A DNA stretch of 6,569 nt from Burkholderiales bacterium (GTDB taxonomy: Bacteria > Pseudomonadota > Gammaproteobacteria > Burkholderiales > Burkholderiaceae_C): assembly GCA_005789685.1 (NCBI GenBank), contig SXXD01000295.1, forward strand, positions 1 to 6,569, read 5' to 3'. Under the pieces are notes generated by a model, which was not told where the DNA came from, did not search any database, and saw only the letters and a list, made by a program, of their open reading frames with translations. The position numbers were made by a program, and so were the translations under genes. How positions within the stretch are numbered: position 1 is the stretch's first letter; each line of letters starts with the position of its first letter. Of the stretch, positions 5,762 to 6,569 are shown piece after piece.

Positions 5762-6569
5762 TTAGCTTGTCGTTTTGTCTCTAAAAAAGACACGAGCAAG
5801 AATATTGAGAACCAAGACAGTCAAGGTAATTAGCAGGGCGCCGCCCCAAGCCAGTCGAATCCAGTTTTCGTAGGGGCTCATTGCAAACTGGAAAATGACA
5901 ACAGGCAGGTTAGCCATGGGCTTGCTCATGTCATCATTGAAGAATTGGTTGTTCAATGCGGTGAACAGCAACGGAGCAGTTTCTCCACTGATTCGCGCAA
6001 TGGCCAATAAAACACCCGTGATCACGCCACTTTTGGCTGCACGCAAGGTGACGGACAAAGACACTTTCCAGCGAGGTGCACCCAAGGCAAAGGCTGCTTC
6101 ACGCAGACTTCCAGGAACAAGACGAAGCATATTTTCAGTGGTTCGCATGACCACAGGCACCGCGATCAGCGCCAGGGCCAAACTACCGGCGTAACCAGAA
6201 AATCGACCGACTGTGGCAACAGCAATGGCGTATACAAACAAACCAATCGTAATGGAGGGTGCTGAAAGCATGATGTCAGTGACAAAACGTGTAAGGGCAG
6301 CAGTTTTGCTTTGGTCTCCAAACTCGGTGAGATAGATACCTGCCAAAATACCAACTGGCGTAGCAACCAAGACAGACAGTCCGACCATGAGCAAGCTGCC
6401 CACGATGGCGTTGCGCAATCCACCGCCTTCGGTTCCGGGGGCGGGTGTGTCTTGGCTCACAATGTTCCAGTCGAGTGCCGCAAACCCGTTGGAAAACAAA
6501 ACAAACAAAATCCAGAGTAAAACGGTCAACCCCAAAGTCATGGCCAACATCGAGGTCGCTATGCCCCAC
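5762..6569 (-). CDS. pstA: Phosphate ABC transporter permease PstA (5' end off the right edge)
   Basis: This inner-membrane permease pairs with PstC to form the phosphate channel. The frame stays open to the right edge: six more codons (W G I A T S) precede the first ATG at 6550, and alignment to E. coli PstA (296 aa) suggests about 25-30 N-terminal residues are missing, so 6550 should not be taken as the start. Counting from that Met, hydrophobic segments lie near 1-20, 48-75, 96-115, 120-136, 175-187 and 232-253. Diagnostic stretches are PGTEGGGLRNAIVGS (38-52), DIMLSAPSITIGLFVY (92-107), RTTENMLRLVPGSLREAAFA (136-155) with the EAA loop that docks on PstB, and LLAIARISGETAPLLFTAL (181-199). 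The C-terminus (LNILARVFF) also matches PstA. pstB follows after 45 bases with no promoter or terminator visible. pstC and pstS are expected next, off the edge. Confidence 0.96.
   Translation of the reverse strand, partial: WGIATSMLAMTLGLTVLLWILFVLFSNGFAALDWNIVSQDTPAPGTEGGGLRNAIVGSLLMVGLSVLVATPVGILAGIYLTEFGDQSKTAALTRFVTDIMLSAPSITIGLFVYAIAVATVGRFSGYAGSLALALIAVPVVMRTTENMLRLVPGSLREAAFALGAPRWKVSLSVTLRAAKSGVITGVLLAIARISGETAPLLFTALNNQFFNDDMSKPMANLPVVIFQFAMSPYENWIRLAWGGALLITLTVLVLNILARVFFRDKTTS

Noticed and set aside
5762..6550. Reading pstA as complete, starting at the ATG at 6550.
   Set aside because: The frame is open to the edge of the window, and E. coli PstA has further N-terminal residues before the aligned position, so the true start is most likely outside.
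1..6569. A wholly new defence, mobile or biosynthetic system.
   Set aside because: All seven genes are explained by the conserved Pho locus plus one H1-like protein. No transposase, integrase, toxin-antitoxin pair, CRISPR array or tRNA is visible.

Overview
The window is a conserved phosphate-starvation (Pho) locus read entirely from the minus strand, so transcription runs from the right end to the left. In transcription order it holds pstA (its start lies off the right edge), pstB, phoU, phoB, phoR, ppx and a lysine/alanine-rich, histone H1-like gene that runs off the left edge. The proteins resemble their proteobacterial counterparts closely. The order pstAB-phoU-phoBR-ppx, followed by an H1-tailed protein whose C-terminal domain contains KLIRDSFTFPKDEY, points to Betaproteobacteria, probably Burkholderiales and perhaps near Comamonadaceae. 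That placement is from memory of gene order and protein style. GC, sampled from a few lines, is roughly 45-50% with poorer patches (about one third GC) in phoR, which is low for that group. I would not name a genus.

Layout. Positions 6569-4943 hold the inner-membrane permease PstA and the ATPase PstB of the high-affinity phosphate importer; PstS and PstC should lie just beyond the right edge. Positions 4929-2177 hold the signalling unit: PhoU, the response regulator PhoB (its start overlaps the phoU stop by 4 bases) and the histidine kinase PhoR (12 bases after phoB). A 145-base, AT-rich gap (2032-2176) follows phoR. It holds an 18-bp palindrome that is also a tandem repeat, a T-rich tract on the transcript strand, and a candidate PhoB-binding site. 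Then come ppx (2031-514), an exopolyphosphatase of the Ppx/GppA family, and after 36 bases the H1-like gene (477 to the left edge).

How the genes work together. The Pst transporter imports phosphate and also reports its status. PhoU relays that status from PstB to PhoR, PhoR phosphorylates PhoB when phosphate is scarce, and PhoB activates the pst and other Pho genes. Ppx cuts phosphate from polyphosphate, so its place here links import with the internal reserve. The H1-like protein may bind DNA or polyphosphate, but nothing in the window proves its role.

Most of the window is ordinary and well understood. I found no CRISPR array, insertion sequence, tRNA, rRNA or phage element. The items most worth a second look are the H1-like protein next to ppx, the phoR-ppx gap, and two substitutions in conserved motifs of Ppx.
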